Shown here piece after piece: positions 11,370-22,229 of a stretch of DNA of 64,000 nucleotides. Source of the DNA: Galerina marginata. Taxonomy: Eukaryota > Basidiomycota > Agaricomycetes > Agaricales > Galerinaceae. Numbering within the stretch: position 1 is the first letter of the stretch; the number at the start of each line of letters is the position of its first letter. The position numbers and the translations under genes were made by a program. The stretch covers positions 1,860,001-1,924,000 of the forward strand of contig JAECYW010000002.1 in assembly GCA_023014335.1 (NCBI GenBank). The letters are read 5' to 3'. Under the pieces are notes generated by a model. It had not been told where the DNA came from and made no database searches. It saw nothing but the letters and a program-made list of their open reading frames with translations.

Positions 11370-13055
11370 GATCCCAACGACTTTGTAGGAATAGTTATCT
11401 TGGAGATATGAAATTGTGTAATTGGGCGCGAGCCTCGCAGCTCATCATAAGACTCGATTCGTCATCTTGCTTATGTAATGTAACGTAGTATTCTGAACTT
11501 CACGTCTTTTTTCTTGTAAGTATAAGCATGTGATATACATTTTTCTGGTCACTAATAGCGTACGCGAAACTTTTCTGGTTGTTTAACCCCGGTGTCGATG
11601 ATCATTGCAATAGGAATTCTCTTGAGTTGGGCGGTCGGAAATTATGAGGTGAAAGACGTATGAGTATCCCTGTGCGATGAGGTAGTCGGCCTATGTAGTG
11701 CTAGGAGTTAAGTCGAATTGCAACTTGTGATTCACATTTGTGAGAGCACACCTCTCGCTCAGGGATGACAACATTCTGTCTTAGCCGCTCGGAACAGGCC
11801 AGCTAGGACAAAATGAAAGAAAAAAAAAAACCCTAGACCCTCGAAGGTGTGTTTCTATCGTTGACAGGTTCTGGCTGCTCCGGATTCTCTCCTGTGGTCA
11901 CAATGGCATTGATCATGTCTTTGCGGTATGGATCGCTAGGAAGGTCCGGCCCGGCATTCCATATTTGGAAGAACCTTATCCGTTTTAGGTTTCCGTGGAT
12001 CGGAGACCCTAGATGGTGGTACCGTTCTTTGGCCAATGGTCAAAGACGAATGAGTAAATTGCCGGTGGAGTTGGATGGGACGGAACAATTGACTTTCGCT
12101 AGAAGGACAATTGCCGCAGGGCAGGGTGTTTTGAGGGTGCTTGTCATTTGGCGCTCGATGAAAGCCTGAATCGTGTTACGGTATGGTTCCTGAGACTCGG
12201 TGACAACGAACCCTAATAACTTTCAAGGTCAGTTCCCTATATGTAGAGCTAAACATTTTGGTGGCGGCTATGGACTCGTAATTGGTGGAGAATGAGTGAA
12301 TGGAATGAGTGAATGCAAGAACAATAGCAATCTCGATCCTAGAGCGTCGGTCGGCTCACTGATTACCTTGATTCCCGACAGCCAATCATTGCACTGGGGC
12401 CAGACTAACCGAGGACAAGCCGCGAGACGGTTTGGAGATAGAAGGGTAGCATTCCAGAGTGGTTCGTGGTTTTGTCAGTGTGCAAGGTACCTGCCTGTCG
12501 CATGCCGGTGTTTGTGCGAAGCAGGAGAAGGAGAGAACCGTCGGCCCAATGCAGTATCAGAGAACGGAACGCGATAAATAAATGAGGAGGCGTGTAGTAA
12601 GAGCGCGAGAAAGGTAGAGGCAGCGTAGAGTTTGCGAACGATCTTCTGATGGTGTTTGCGAGTCGCCCAACCGGGGCCAATTGTGCCGGGGATCCATTCT
12701 AAACCAAAGCCAATTGTTTATTTGAGAAGTTTTCCAGACTCAGGACCCACTGATCAATCAAGAGTGGTTTCGGAAGAGCATTATGCTGAACACGGTCTGA
12801 TATGGAGAATCTACAGACCTTGTCACTGCCACTCATCTTCCAGTTACAAAGAACAACACCGTAGTAACGAATGTCATGCCATAATGATATGCCGCGACCA
12901 GCTTCAAAATTGGGAAGAATGGCAGCTTATTGTGTGAGCAATCATCGAGCTGTTTCTGTATTTGCAGGTCGATCCTAGAAACGAATATAATGTGAGCTTG
13001 GCGAGCATATGCATCATCACATCCTCAGAACCTCAGAAACGTCAACCCACAGAAT
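11370..13055. other. No confident gene
   Basis: Several overlapping short frames on both strands around 11.8-12.7 kb have no ATG or splice support. There is an A-rich run near 11818. The right part is the likely promoter of the MYND gene. Confidence 0.35.
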
Positions 13056-13776
13056 ATGTATCCTATCAGCAACCAACAGTCGTTCATCGAAGGGGGCAAG
13101 GGCCATGAATGCCAGTCTTGCTTCAAAACTGAAAAAGAAGAAAACCATCAATTCAAGGTGTGCGCCGGGTGCAAAAATTGTCATTACTGCGTAAGTTCCC
13201 TCCAGAATTTGATCAATCCTCCCAACTTGGCTGACCACAGCGTTTCAATCAGAGCAGGGAATGCCAGAAGGCGCATTGGCCTCATCACAAGTACACATGC
13301 CAGCAGGCTGAGCTGGCGAAGGCGTTCGCTTCGTCGGCGCCTTTCCGAGTTCATGGGCTAACTATGCTCCGGGCAGACAATTTACTGAAGAAGTGGGTTA
13401 AGGTTAGTACTGCAACGTGAATGGACTCGATTATGGACTCAATTTTTTTAAATTAATCCAGAGAAATCGAATAATGATACAGGGTATTCTGGAGAACACC
13501 TTAGATGTCGGCCAAGACCCAGGGGAGAACCGCTATGTTGGCATTGTTGCAGATATTGAGGCGAACGGCGGGCAGCTTGATGTTTTCATAAAGCGCCATT
13601 TCCCATTTAACATCCTTTCCCCTGGAGACATACCCCTCAGACAAGGTACGGTCGACTCTATCATCGACTCTATCAGCTATTACAGAGAGAGTAAGGGAAT
13701 GGAGCTTTTTGTCGCCTTTTTGTGGGTTCCAAGCCTTGTGACGATAAGAATATTACCTTATTACTGGAGAGTTTAA
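13056..13776 (+). CDS. MYND-type zinc-finger protein
   Basis: Three exons, 13056-13190, 13253-13402 and 13462-13776, all phase 0, giving 199 aa. The MYND finger spans about residues 19-60: CQSC, then CAGCKNCHYC across the first intron to SRECQKAHWPHHKYTC. This has the Cys/His order and the QKAHWPHHK helix typical of MYND, a protein-protein interaction zinc finger. The C-terminal part (including YVGIVADIEANGGQLDV) is not recognised. An alternative acceptor 12 nt upstream would insert four residues inside the finger, and the canonical spacing favours 13253. Confidence 0.82.
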
Positions 13777-13924
13777 TATGTACAAACGAGAGAATTACAT
13801 AGTTCAAATACCAAATACCTTGCTGTTCCATCCAGATTCATCCACTGTTAGTCCACACCCAAGAAGGCGATATTGTTTGAGACTGCCGGCCCACATGCCT
13901 CGATGACGCGGGGGGCACACGGCG

Positions 13925-14460
13925 TTATGTCATGGGCTTAATCTGTCGGAGATCGAAGAAAGCTGGAATATTCTGGTGCTGTTGTGCTGAAACGTGTGCT
14001 AAAGTCGACAAGAAAACACTGAGTTCAGATGGGTCGAATCCATCCGTTTTGGGCGATCGCGATGCGGCTCCCTGAGGCATTGACAAGGCAGTAAAGACAA
14101 CGTGGTATGCTGCAACGGGAAGATGTGGGCGACAGGGAGAAAGATGAATGAAGAGCAGCGCAATGAGAGTCGGCAAAATGGCTGTGGGGCAGAAAACGGT
14201 AGGAACGACAATGAAAATGGTTGCGGTAAGCGGACGCCGGAGGTGGGGGAGAAATAAGGCGACTGTGGCATCGATTGCGATCGACATCTTCAAAGTACAA
14301 TGAGCAATATAATTGTCGAGAATGTGAAAGGAATACTGACAAAGACCAGAAAGGACCTGAATCTTCCTCATCTTCGCTGTCCATCAGAGGTATTGTTTCC
14401 GATTGACTCCACGGAGGTCGTTGAAGAGGCCTGTGTCTGTGTATCGGTTGGATCCATTGC
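13925..14460 (-). other. Possible small membrane protein gene
   Basis: A minus-strand frame from about 14290 to 13925 encodes hydrophobic stretches (TATIFIVVPTVFCPTA and ILPTLIALLFIHLS) consistent with two membrane passes, ending FFDLRQIKPMT. A Thr/Ser-rich ATG-led stretch (MDPTDTQTQASSTTSVES) lies upstream at about 14455. The intron joining them is not certain and no family is recognised. Confidence 0.28.
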
Positions 14461-14631
14461 GCGTGTGAACTTGACGCATCAAGGTAGTCAAAAGAGTCAA
14501 CATCGAAAAAATGTGAAGGAGTCCGAGTCGGAATCCTTGCGAGAGAGCTGAAAAGTGGACTGCATGTGAAATTTGAGTGTGGAATTAAGTACTCGGAGGA
14601 TGTGCAGTTCCTAGAATCAAAGAATTGACTC

Positions 14632-15204
14632 AGGCCAATTTCAAAGAGACTTAGTCAACTCAGAAACGAGGGAATAGATTGGATGGCGTTATGAGTGTGA
14701 GACGCGGCAATTAGATGTAGGACAGCTCCTAAGCATCGACGAGTGATCTTAGGCCAATGTCAGAGAGACGCAGTCAACTCTCGAGTGGTGTACAGATCCA
14801 AACAATTAGGCGAAGGTTAGATAAATAGGCCAATGTTAGAGAGACGCAGTCAACTCTCGAGTGGTGTACAGATCCAAACAATTAGGCGAAGGTTAGATAA
14901 ATAGGCCAATGTTAGAGAGACGCAGTCAACTCTCGAGTGGTGTACAGATCCAAACAATTAGGCGAAGGTTAGATAAATAGGCCAATGTTAGAGAGACGCA
15001 GTCAACTCTCGAGTGGTGTACAGATCCAAACAATTAGGCGAAGGTTAGATAAATAGGCCAATGTTAGAGAGACGCAGTCAACTCTCGAGTGGTGTACAGA
15101 TCCAAACAATTAGGCGAAGGTTAGATAAATAGGCCAATGTTAGAGAGACGCAGTCAACTCTCGAGTGGTGCAGGTCCAAAACAGTCAGGCAAAGGTTGGA
15201 TAGA
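14632..15204. repeat. 76-bp minisatellite array
   Basis: Units of exactly 76 bp begin at 14751, 14827, 14903, 14979, 15055 and 15131. The first differs by one base, the middle four appear identical, and the last diverges after about 40 bp. A more diverged half-unit lies at 14632. Each unit contains GAGAGACGCAGTCAACTC. The near-identity of inner units implies recent expansion or homogenisation. Confidence 0.95.
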
Positions 15205-15425
15205 TATCACTGAGAGCTGGTATTGATTGAAGGCCTTGGCTATTTGAAGTTCAACATGATGCCCACAGAGTGTCAGAGTCAGGGGATTTGCCCAAATGTG
15301 CCGAGAGAGGAGCCAGAGAGATATATCAGCCAGGGCCAAACCAAAAGACGAGATCTTCTAGATTTTCTGGATAGGTGATGTAAGGAACATACTTTACGAG
15401 AGGCAAACTTGACCGTCAAGTCCAT
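15154..15425 (-). CDS. Small ORF of 78 aa ending inside the minisatellite
   Basis: Exon 15425-15393 (MDLTVKFASRK) joins 15357-15154 in phase 0 across a GTATGT...TCTAG intron of only 35 nt. The product contains LALADISLWLLSRHIWANP, hydrophobic enough for a signal or membrane segment. Its last codons and stop are supplied by the final minisatellite unit. The short intron and unknown family keep confidence low. Confidence 0.32.
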
Positions 15426-15589
15426 AGTAGGGAAGCTCAAGCGAGAGGCGAGCTGAGGCGAGTATTCAACGCGGTTCAAGCAAGAGGCAAGTAAAGGTCA
15501 TCCATCAGCGCATCCCCGAAAAAATGTGGGAAATGACGTCAGCCCAGGAAGAGCTCTGGGCGGGGCGGGGTCAACCGGTCAACCGCATA

Positions 15590-15785
15590 TTTGTGCACAA
15601 GTGGCATGGCTACACCTATGACTCTGAAACAACTTCGGGTGTCTTCTATCTGACCAGTAGGGCCTCAGAAAATTGTTTGCTGGTTGAAGCGTAGCACGAA
15701 ACATGCCCAAAAATATTGTGTACTTTACATTTATTTATAGACCTTTCACTCACGGACCGGTACATATCTGACATTGGCTCGAGAC
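15590..15785 (-). repeat. Dispersed ~280-bp repeat, copy B (inverted, truncated)
   Basis: Reverse complement of the central part of copies A and C: the segments matching TGCCACTT-TGCACAAAT, GTTGTTTCAGAGTC, GGGCATGTT and ACCGGTCCG are recognisable with scattered substitutions. It lacks the TACGAAGCGCG end. It is the most diverged copy, so probably the oldest. Confidence 0.65.
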
Positions 15786-16847
15786 CAGCCTTGGACCAGC
15801 CGTTCTGTACTGTGTACAGGAAGCAATCATGGACGTCATGTCCGCATTTCATCGTTCCGTTTTCTCAGAGTCAGAGCTCACTGCTGCTCCTTGGTTTGCA
15901 TCAAAATGCGTCGCCAGAGACCTCCCTTCTATCTATTTGGTCAGTCAAGTCTCAGCGTCCTAGTCTTCACAAGCTTTGCGGAACGAGTTCGAGTACACGA
16001 ACTGGTCAATTAGGGAACCTTTTCTCCATGCTGGACCTCGGAAGAGTTCTTGCTGAGGTATGTGGAATTGCAATCACTGATCTGAAGCAACAGACTCATT
16101 TCTCCATTCATTTTCTAGGAATTTGCGAACCCTCTTGTCCGCCCCCATGGCGGCGGCGGCGGCGGCCGTCTTTACTACCCAAACTAAACCAGCCCGGTAC
16201 TACGTATCCGTGCTGGGCGGCCTCTTCCGCTCCGTCTCCTCCCTCAATCATGCGAGTCGTCACCTCGACATTGACCTGGGCGACGTTATCTAGTACCGAC
16301 CCATTAGGCGTTCCCTGACTCAAGCTTGAGCTGCTGTATGGTGTATCGCTGGGTTGGATTGTAGTTCTGGTTGGTTTGGGGATTTATTGGAGGGAGAAGG
16401 TTCTGCGCGTGGGTGTTATGGCGAGTTGCGAGGGCGGGCGACTCGACTGGGCCTATGGAAGTTGAGCACGAAGAAGTGGGAGGAGGCACGGACGGATACG
16501 AGTAACGGACGGGCCTCCGAACACTAGTACGATGGTCCACAACGCGTCATGCTGGGCTATTACTTCAGGTAGGGTGGTATGTTCACTACCATCCCGCCCA
16601 TCCAACGTAAACGAATACTTTAATGCATCCAAGCGTTACGACTTTCCTTTTGCTCCAGTCGCCCGGTGCATATATCTCCCTTTTTCAGCAATGCGCCATA
16701 AATTGGGCAACGCAGATAGTACCTGAAAACCAAATCTATCGACTCTGCCGGCTCGGAGATTCGAAAAGCTTCTGGTTACTAGTTCAAGTATTCCAAACAC
16801 TACACGCACGCGAGTCTGATTTTAAAAAAGGAGGTCATCAACATGCG
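15786..16847. other. Unassigned, GC-rich in part
   Basis: A possible exon pair joined by GTATGT...TTCTAG (about 16053-16118) would encode MLDLGRVLAE followed by EFANPLVRP and a Gly or Ala run from a (GGC)n tract at 16146-16168. No start, end or family could be established. Confidence 0.25.
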
Positions 16848-17829
16848 CTACTCTGGCCTCTGTCTCATGTTTATTTCATCGCGCAACTTCACGAACTGGT
16901 AATATGCCTGAATTCAGCCGGAGGCACAAAAACAAGACGCAAACACATACCTTCTGCTCTTCTTCAAGAGTACGGAGATTTAATTTCCTCGTGTTGTTTC
17001 CCATGTGGACCAGCAGCGTCTGAAGTCAAGATCGGAACGGCTGGGCGGACGAAAATGAATATCATGTACTAACTCGAATGGACTTGCAGGTGAGGCCGCG
17101 GTACGATCCAATGCGTTCAAGGTCCGCTGGCATAGCGCCAATTAGCTCAAACTGCTCAAGCAAGTAAGCAATATATTGCTCTAGACATTCAAGGTAATGC
17201 CGCTTTTTCTCGTGCGCAGATATTGTGTCCCTGGTCACTAGTGTCAACATAAGGCAAATGGTAATGTAGAGTCGAGCACTTACGGGTCGGTCGGGATGAA
17301 GCCGATACTCTTGGACATGGCACGCCGACGAGCCTTACTAGCGGACTCTGAGCGGATATCGGAGCCAAATTCCTCGCTCGATGCAGGCAAAGTTCTAGCC
17401 GCCAATGCGGCAAGGAGTTCACTTGGAGTGGGGAACGTTGGATGCAGGGATTCGGTGGAACAGAAGTCTAGATTAATGTCAGATTCTTGTGGCTCGCAAA
17501 ACTCCATGTATCCGGGACTCTGCAGCTGTTGGCCGCAATGATACGCGTCGGGGTTTTGATTGCCATAGGACATTTCCATCTGCGCTTGAAGGAGAGATAC
17601 ATCATGCATTGCGGAGGGGACAGGCGCATGGAGAGGTAGCGGAGAGGCCGGAATATTTTGGGATTGACCGCCGTATGGTTGAGTATACTAATAAGAGTGT
17701 CAGCGAAAAACCGACAAGAAAAAAAACGATGACTACTTGGACGAAGTCTCCTGGGACGGAGACCACGGGGAGGCTGTTCAGGTCGGCGAGGTAGTCAAAA
17801 TGGAGATTTTGAAGTATACAGTTATCCAT
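16848..17829 (-). CDS. Uncharacterised basidiomycete protein, paralog B of a divergent pair
   Basis: Five exons, 17829-17737, 17687-17284, 17230-17074, 17019-16951 and 16907-16848, all in frame, giving 260 aa. The N-terminal half is low-complexity and acidic. The conserved C-terminal module begins ARRRAMSKSIGFIPTDP, continues HEKKRHYLECLEQYIAYL, PADLERIGSYRGL and KSIRTLLVHM, and ends with a charged helix (LRTLEEEQKAYYQFVKL). The helix-rich basic/leucine pattern suggests DNA binding or dimerisation, but no known domain is recognised. The module aligns with the divergent gene at 18661. The last two intron positions and the 69-nt exon between them match exactly, showing common origin. Confidence 0.8.
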
Positions 17830-18660
17830 AGATAAGACGATGACAGGAAGTGTGGGTGCTGGATTTTTGTGGAGGTATATAAGGGACCGATTGGATGTTG
17901 ATCTTCAAGGGAGATACGTCACTTTGACAGACATCTGGAAAAGGCTAGTGAGTTGCTTGATTGAACGTAGTCCCCGCTCTCAATTTAAGCGCATTTGAGT
18001 TGATCGCACAGAGAGAGCGGAAATCCCACGGTTCCAGCGCAAGAACTGGAGAGCAAGATCTGAGGAGAGGACTCTTATTCAAGTTGTTGTGTCGAGCGGC
18101 TCGTGTGCCTTTTTCCCTTTTTTGGAAGGTTATCATGTCGCAGCTGGTCTGCAGATCTGGACCTGGATCTCCAAGTCGCACCCTGTGGTTTGCTCGAACC
18201 TTTGCCTTAAAAAAGGCGGGGAATCGAGCTACTGCTCTCTGCGACACAAGTTTCCGTCCGCTGGATTGTCGGAATGTCCAGACCTGTGGCCAATTTCGAG
18301 AGTTGTTATTTCTACACAAGATCCTTCGTGCAATCTGAGCGCGGATTGAGCGAGTGACAGGGATACGTACAAAATCACCCTGCCTCCACACAGATCTCTG
18401 TTAATATACCGCCCAACTCGTCTTATTCTTCCAAGAACCCCAAAACTTCATTCAAAATTGCCGGTTACACCGAGTCTATATCTGCACAATTTCTCGGCAT
18501 CAGGAAAAAACTTTTGGTTACGACAGTTATATGATCCCTGCCTTTTATGTCGTCTACATAGCACTACATAATGGCCATAGAACCATCATGATAGCGCTGT
18601 AAATTCCTCAAATCTTTTTCCTGATGCGTCCTCGCCTCATGACTTACTACCGCCCACACC
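17830..18660. promoter_or_regulatory. Shared upstream region of a divergent paralog pair
   Basis: An 831-bp interval between two ATGs pointing away from each other. No intact gene was seen inside. It is inferred to hold both promoters, possibly with shared control elements. No specific site is claimed. Confidence 0.5.
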
Positions 18661-19577
18661 ATGCCCTCCCAACTTCAGGTCCAGCACTACTACTACAACA
18701 CTCCGTATCCTGTCTCTGTTCCCTCAATGGATTCTCAATATTATCAAACCCTCTCTCCGAGTTCCAACCAGTACAGCGACTCCAACCAGTATGGCAACAG
18801 TTCACCTTTCAGCACCTCAAACACAACCACTATTCCAGGCTATCAGCCGTACCACCAGAGTCAACAGCCGACGTATTCTTGCCCCGTCATCTCTCGTGAT
18901 CCTGCCCCACATCTCTCACAACCTCATCCCGTCAAACTTGTCGCGCTACCCAAGAAAATTAAGATTGCCCATCCGTACGCCCGTCTCTTTGCGAAAAAAG
19001 ATGAAGTCAAGCGTCGAAAAATGTGGAATCACTCGTTGGAGAAGTTTATATTTTCTCCATATGAATTGTGGGCCGTTTCACGCTTTCAGTATTCTTTGCG
19101 CTTCATTAAATTTTATCTCCGTAGATCGACGGTCGGCGCGCCACGACGACGCGCCATATACATCACGAGTCTGGAGGCCCATATCGACCGACTCCACGCG
19201 CAACTATTCGAGTAAGTAGCATACCATCCTTACCCTCTCCAAATCTGACCGGGTGGGTTTTAGTTTGGGTTTTTGGCCTGTTGACCTCGCAGACCTCGAA
19301 CCATTCATGGGGTTGAATTCCAAGACGGTAAAAGTATGTTGCAATTCATTCCTTCCGATGGTCACACAGATAGCTAACCCTTCCCCTTCATTCCCTTTCT
19401 CGAAGAGCATGGTCGCTGGGCTCCAGCATGATGCTTCCATCTCCAAACTAAAACTCCTCGAACTCGAGCGAGCGGTAAGTTAGCCATCTAATCCGGAAAG
19501 TCTAAATTGAGCTCACGCGCCATTTTAAGAACGAGGAGTTACAAAAGATCCTTTCGAATCTTCCTCCGGAAGCCTGA
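18661..19577 (+). CDS. Uncharacterised basidiomycete protein, paralog A of a divergent pair
   Basis: Five exons, 18661-19067, 19125-19211, 19264-19333, 19406-19474 and 19530-19577, give 226 aa. The first ~80 residues are Tyr/Gln/Ser-rich. The conserved module runs KIAHPYARLFAKKDEVKRRK, WNHSLEKFIFSPYEL, then across an intron STVGAPRRRAIYI, SLEAHIDRLHAQLFDLGFWP, MGLNSKTVKSMVAGLQHD and a C-terminal helix LKLLELERANEELQKIL. It parallels paralog B residue by residue in the LE-x-I-x-L...QLF-x-LG...P-x-DL...GL-x-K pattern. The frame is intact and no known domain is recognised. A nuclear regulatory role is only an inference from the basic plus coiled-coil composition. Confidence 0.82.
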
Positions 19578-20967
19578 GCTACACTTCTCATCCATATAGC
19601 AATCTGAGCAGTACCGGTTTATGTTTCATGGATCCTCCTATGTTCCATTTCATTTTGTTTGTTTCTTGCAGAAAAAGTTATATCTTGATACACAACATGT
19701 TAATTTTGTACTTACTTACGGGTTACAATACCTAAATCCGGTTTATCCTTCAGAGCACTGGGGTCTTCTTTAGACTGATATCCGTGTCTCATGCCAGATC
19801 ACGATGATATTTTGTGCCGCATTACAACTTTGGACTTGCCTCATACGAGCCGGCCCGCCCACGCCACTTCTTTCTATGTCCATCCTCGTCGGCGCTTTTT
19901 CCTTTCAACCACAACCACAACCCATGCTCCCACCCGTGCGCACTGTCTGCTGTCCCACCGCCCTAATTTATATGGCGGAACAGTGCTGAGCACTGTTCCG
20001 GATTCTCTTCTCCTCCAATGAGGGATGTGGGCCCGAAATTTAAGGATTTCAATTTCAACCGGGGAGAACACACTAGGTTTGTCGCAAAACGACCCTCGCT
20101 ATCCAGCTAACCTACACCTCATCACATCCCAGCACTCGCAAGTAGGTTGCCACCCCTTGATACCCGCGTTTGCCGCCATGTCACAACAACGACATCTATG
20201 GTGCGGATGCAAAAACCCCTCATGTTGAGGTACCGTGTACCATGTACGATGGTGTCGACATGGCTAATGCGGGTTCGTCCGCCCATGGTCCGCCTACTCA
20301 ACCATTGCGGATACGTGCGACCGCTCCCTCCTTGTCTACGGCATTCACTGCATTTGCCACCTCGAACAAGATCGACGCGGATGAAGCAGCCCCAGAACCA
20401 GGGCCTCCACCACGTCATGCCACCGTCGCTGCCCCCTCCGCCCACGCGGACTTGGCTAACACAGCCCCGCATCTGCCTCCTCAACCGCAGTGGATTTGGT
20501 TGACGCCGCCCCACGTCGTCAACTTGGCCGGAGCCACACCACCTCCACCACCTCCACCACCTCCTCGGGTGACATTGACGTGGATTTGGTTGCTGCTCCA
20601 CCCTCTGCCGCTTCATCCTCTGCCACTTCCGCTTCGACCTAAGGATATTCAAGTTAAGTGGATGGGGATGCACGAGGTATGTCGCGAAAACAACCGCCAC
20701 TGTGCACCTTATCCACATTCCAGTGCTGACCAGCCCGTCGCGCCACGACACCCTGAGTTTTCCGCCACGACACAGCAGGAGCACTCATCTGCGATGTCCG
20801 CCGCTCAGAGATTTGCGCCAGGTCTCTCCACATCGGCGAAGAACTCGCGTCCACGTCCGAAACACCATAGATATTCGACGAAGCCACCATCACCTCTCCT
20901 CCACTGTTGACGTGCACATTGACGGAGACCTTCAACTCTCACTCACCCAACGCCAACTTCCACCTCT
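19578..20967 (+). other. Unassigned; Pro-rich reading frames upstream of the hAT relic
   Basis: Long plus-strand frames at about 20170-20910 are dominated by Pro, Ala, Thr and His, including a (CCACCT)n run near 20540-20565. They may be the degraded N-terminal region of the downstream transposase, but nothing domain-like is visible. Confidence 0.3.
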
Positions 20968-21893
20968 AGATCCTCAAGGATGGCACCGAGTTCTTTTCAC
21001 GCGGCACCTCCGAACTTGGCGACCGTTATTCCGGCCATGGATCATATCGACACTACTTTCACCAATGCAATTAAGCCGGACAGTGATGCGCACCCTGCCA
21101 TTCCTTAAGCACTTCGGCTCGCAGAGAAGACTCTCAACAAATACTACTCGCTGACCCATGAAGCAGAAGTTTACCGTATTTCCATGAGTAAGTGCTTTTG
21201 ATTGATTAAGAAATCCTTCTAACCAACCCTTTATCTCCAGTTCTTCACCCTCAGCACAAACTGGAATGCTTCCACCGAGCAGGCTGGACTTCGGAGTGGA
21301 TCGATACCGCTGGAGAAGAGTTCAAACGCTCATACGCCGCCGATTCCGATTCCAGTAGCACAAGAATGACCATGACGGTGATAGAAACTCGATCTTGGAG
21401 TCTGTCGTCGAGGAGGAAAAGGTGCGTTTGAAATGTTTTATCTTTGCTTTCGTCGACTAATTGTTGATTACAGAAATCTACGAACATGTTCGATAACCTC
21501 TCTGCCCTGATGAAACCTCCTAAGTCCAAGGTTCTCCTTGACGAACTGCGCTCTATCTTAGTACCCCACCTGAGACGACACACTTACCACTTAGCTGGTG
21601 GTTTGAAGCGAAGACATACCCTCGGCTTCACCGGATGGCCCTCGACTTTTTATTTATCCCTGTTACGTTTAGTCATCTGACTTTCTATTCTATTGCAGAC
21701 TCTATCTTTAATAAACAGCCACCTCGACTGATGTCGGACGCCTCTTCAGCCGCGGCCGCCTTATTCTCCCTCATACATGAAGCCGACTGTCTACGGAGTC
21801 GACCCGCGCACTTCTCTGCCTTGGATCTTGCAGTCTTGCAGGATTGGTTAAGGATTCGGATGTTGAGGCTGTCATGGTCCTCGACGCGTAGCA
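20968..21893 (+). pseudogene. hAT-family transposase relic (C-terminal half)
   Basis: hAT transposases are DDE enzymes with a conserved C-terminal dimerisation region. Pieces in order and in different frames: LKDGTEFFSRGT, PNLATVIPAMDHIDTTF, a stop, LRLAEKTLNKYYSLTHEAEV, VLHPQHKLECFHRAGW across an intron, MKPPKSKVLLDELRS, LSWWFEAKTYPRLHRMALDF (core of the dimerisation domain), DVGRLFSRGRLILPHT, a stop, SRLSTESTRALLCLGS. Internal stops and frame changes make it non-functional. The 5' half and terminal repeats were not recognised. Confidence 0.82.
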
Positions 21894-22229
21894 GCTAGGA
21901 TAGAGTTAGATAAACTTGAAGATGTGCTGAGTTGCACACATCGCGGTAAGATTTAGATAATTATTGACGACTGTAAATATGTAGTTTAAGCTGTGTTTTA
22001 TATCATACAACCTGTGGGGTTACCCGTACCCAAGTTGAACCCGCAATACCCGCACCAAGCTGACCCACGGCTTATAGGATATACATGCTGAATTGTAGTT
22101 ATTAAATAATACCTAATGTGTATCCATTGCATTCAAGTTGGGGCTAGTGTCATTCATATTTGCTAAAGGTTGAGAAAAGAGAGGACGAGGCTCTGGGACC
22201 TTTGGTTATTTGATATTAGTCTCTGTCTA
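21894..22229. other. No gene recognised
   Basis: Spacer between the hAT relic and the 3' end of the next gene. No terminal inverted repeat was identified. Confidence 0.4.

Noticed and set aside
11818..11832. A-rich run as a retrotransposon poly(A) tail
   Set aside because: No reverse-transcriptase-like sequence or target duplication nearby.
20170..20910. Long plus-strand frame of 246 codons rich in Pro, Ala and Thr
   Set aside because: Composition follows low-complexity DNA (CCACCT runs), with no domain or splice context. It is more likely eroded sequence upstream of the hAT relic.
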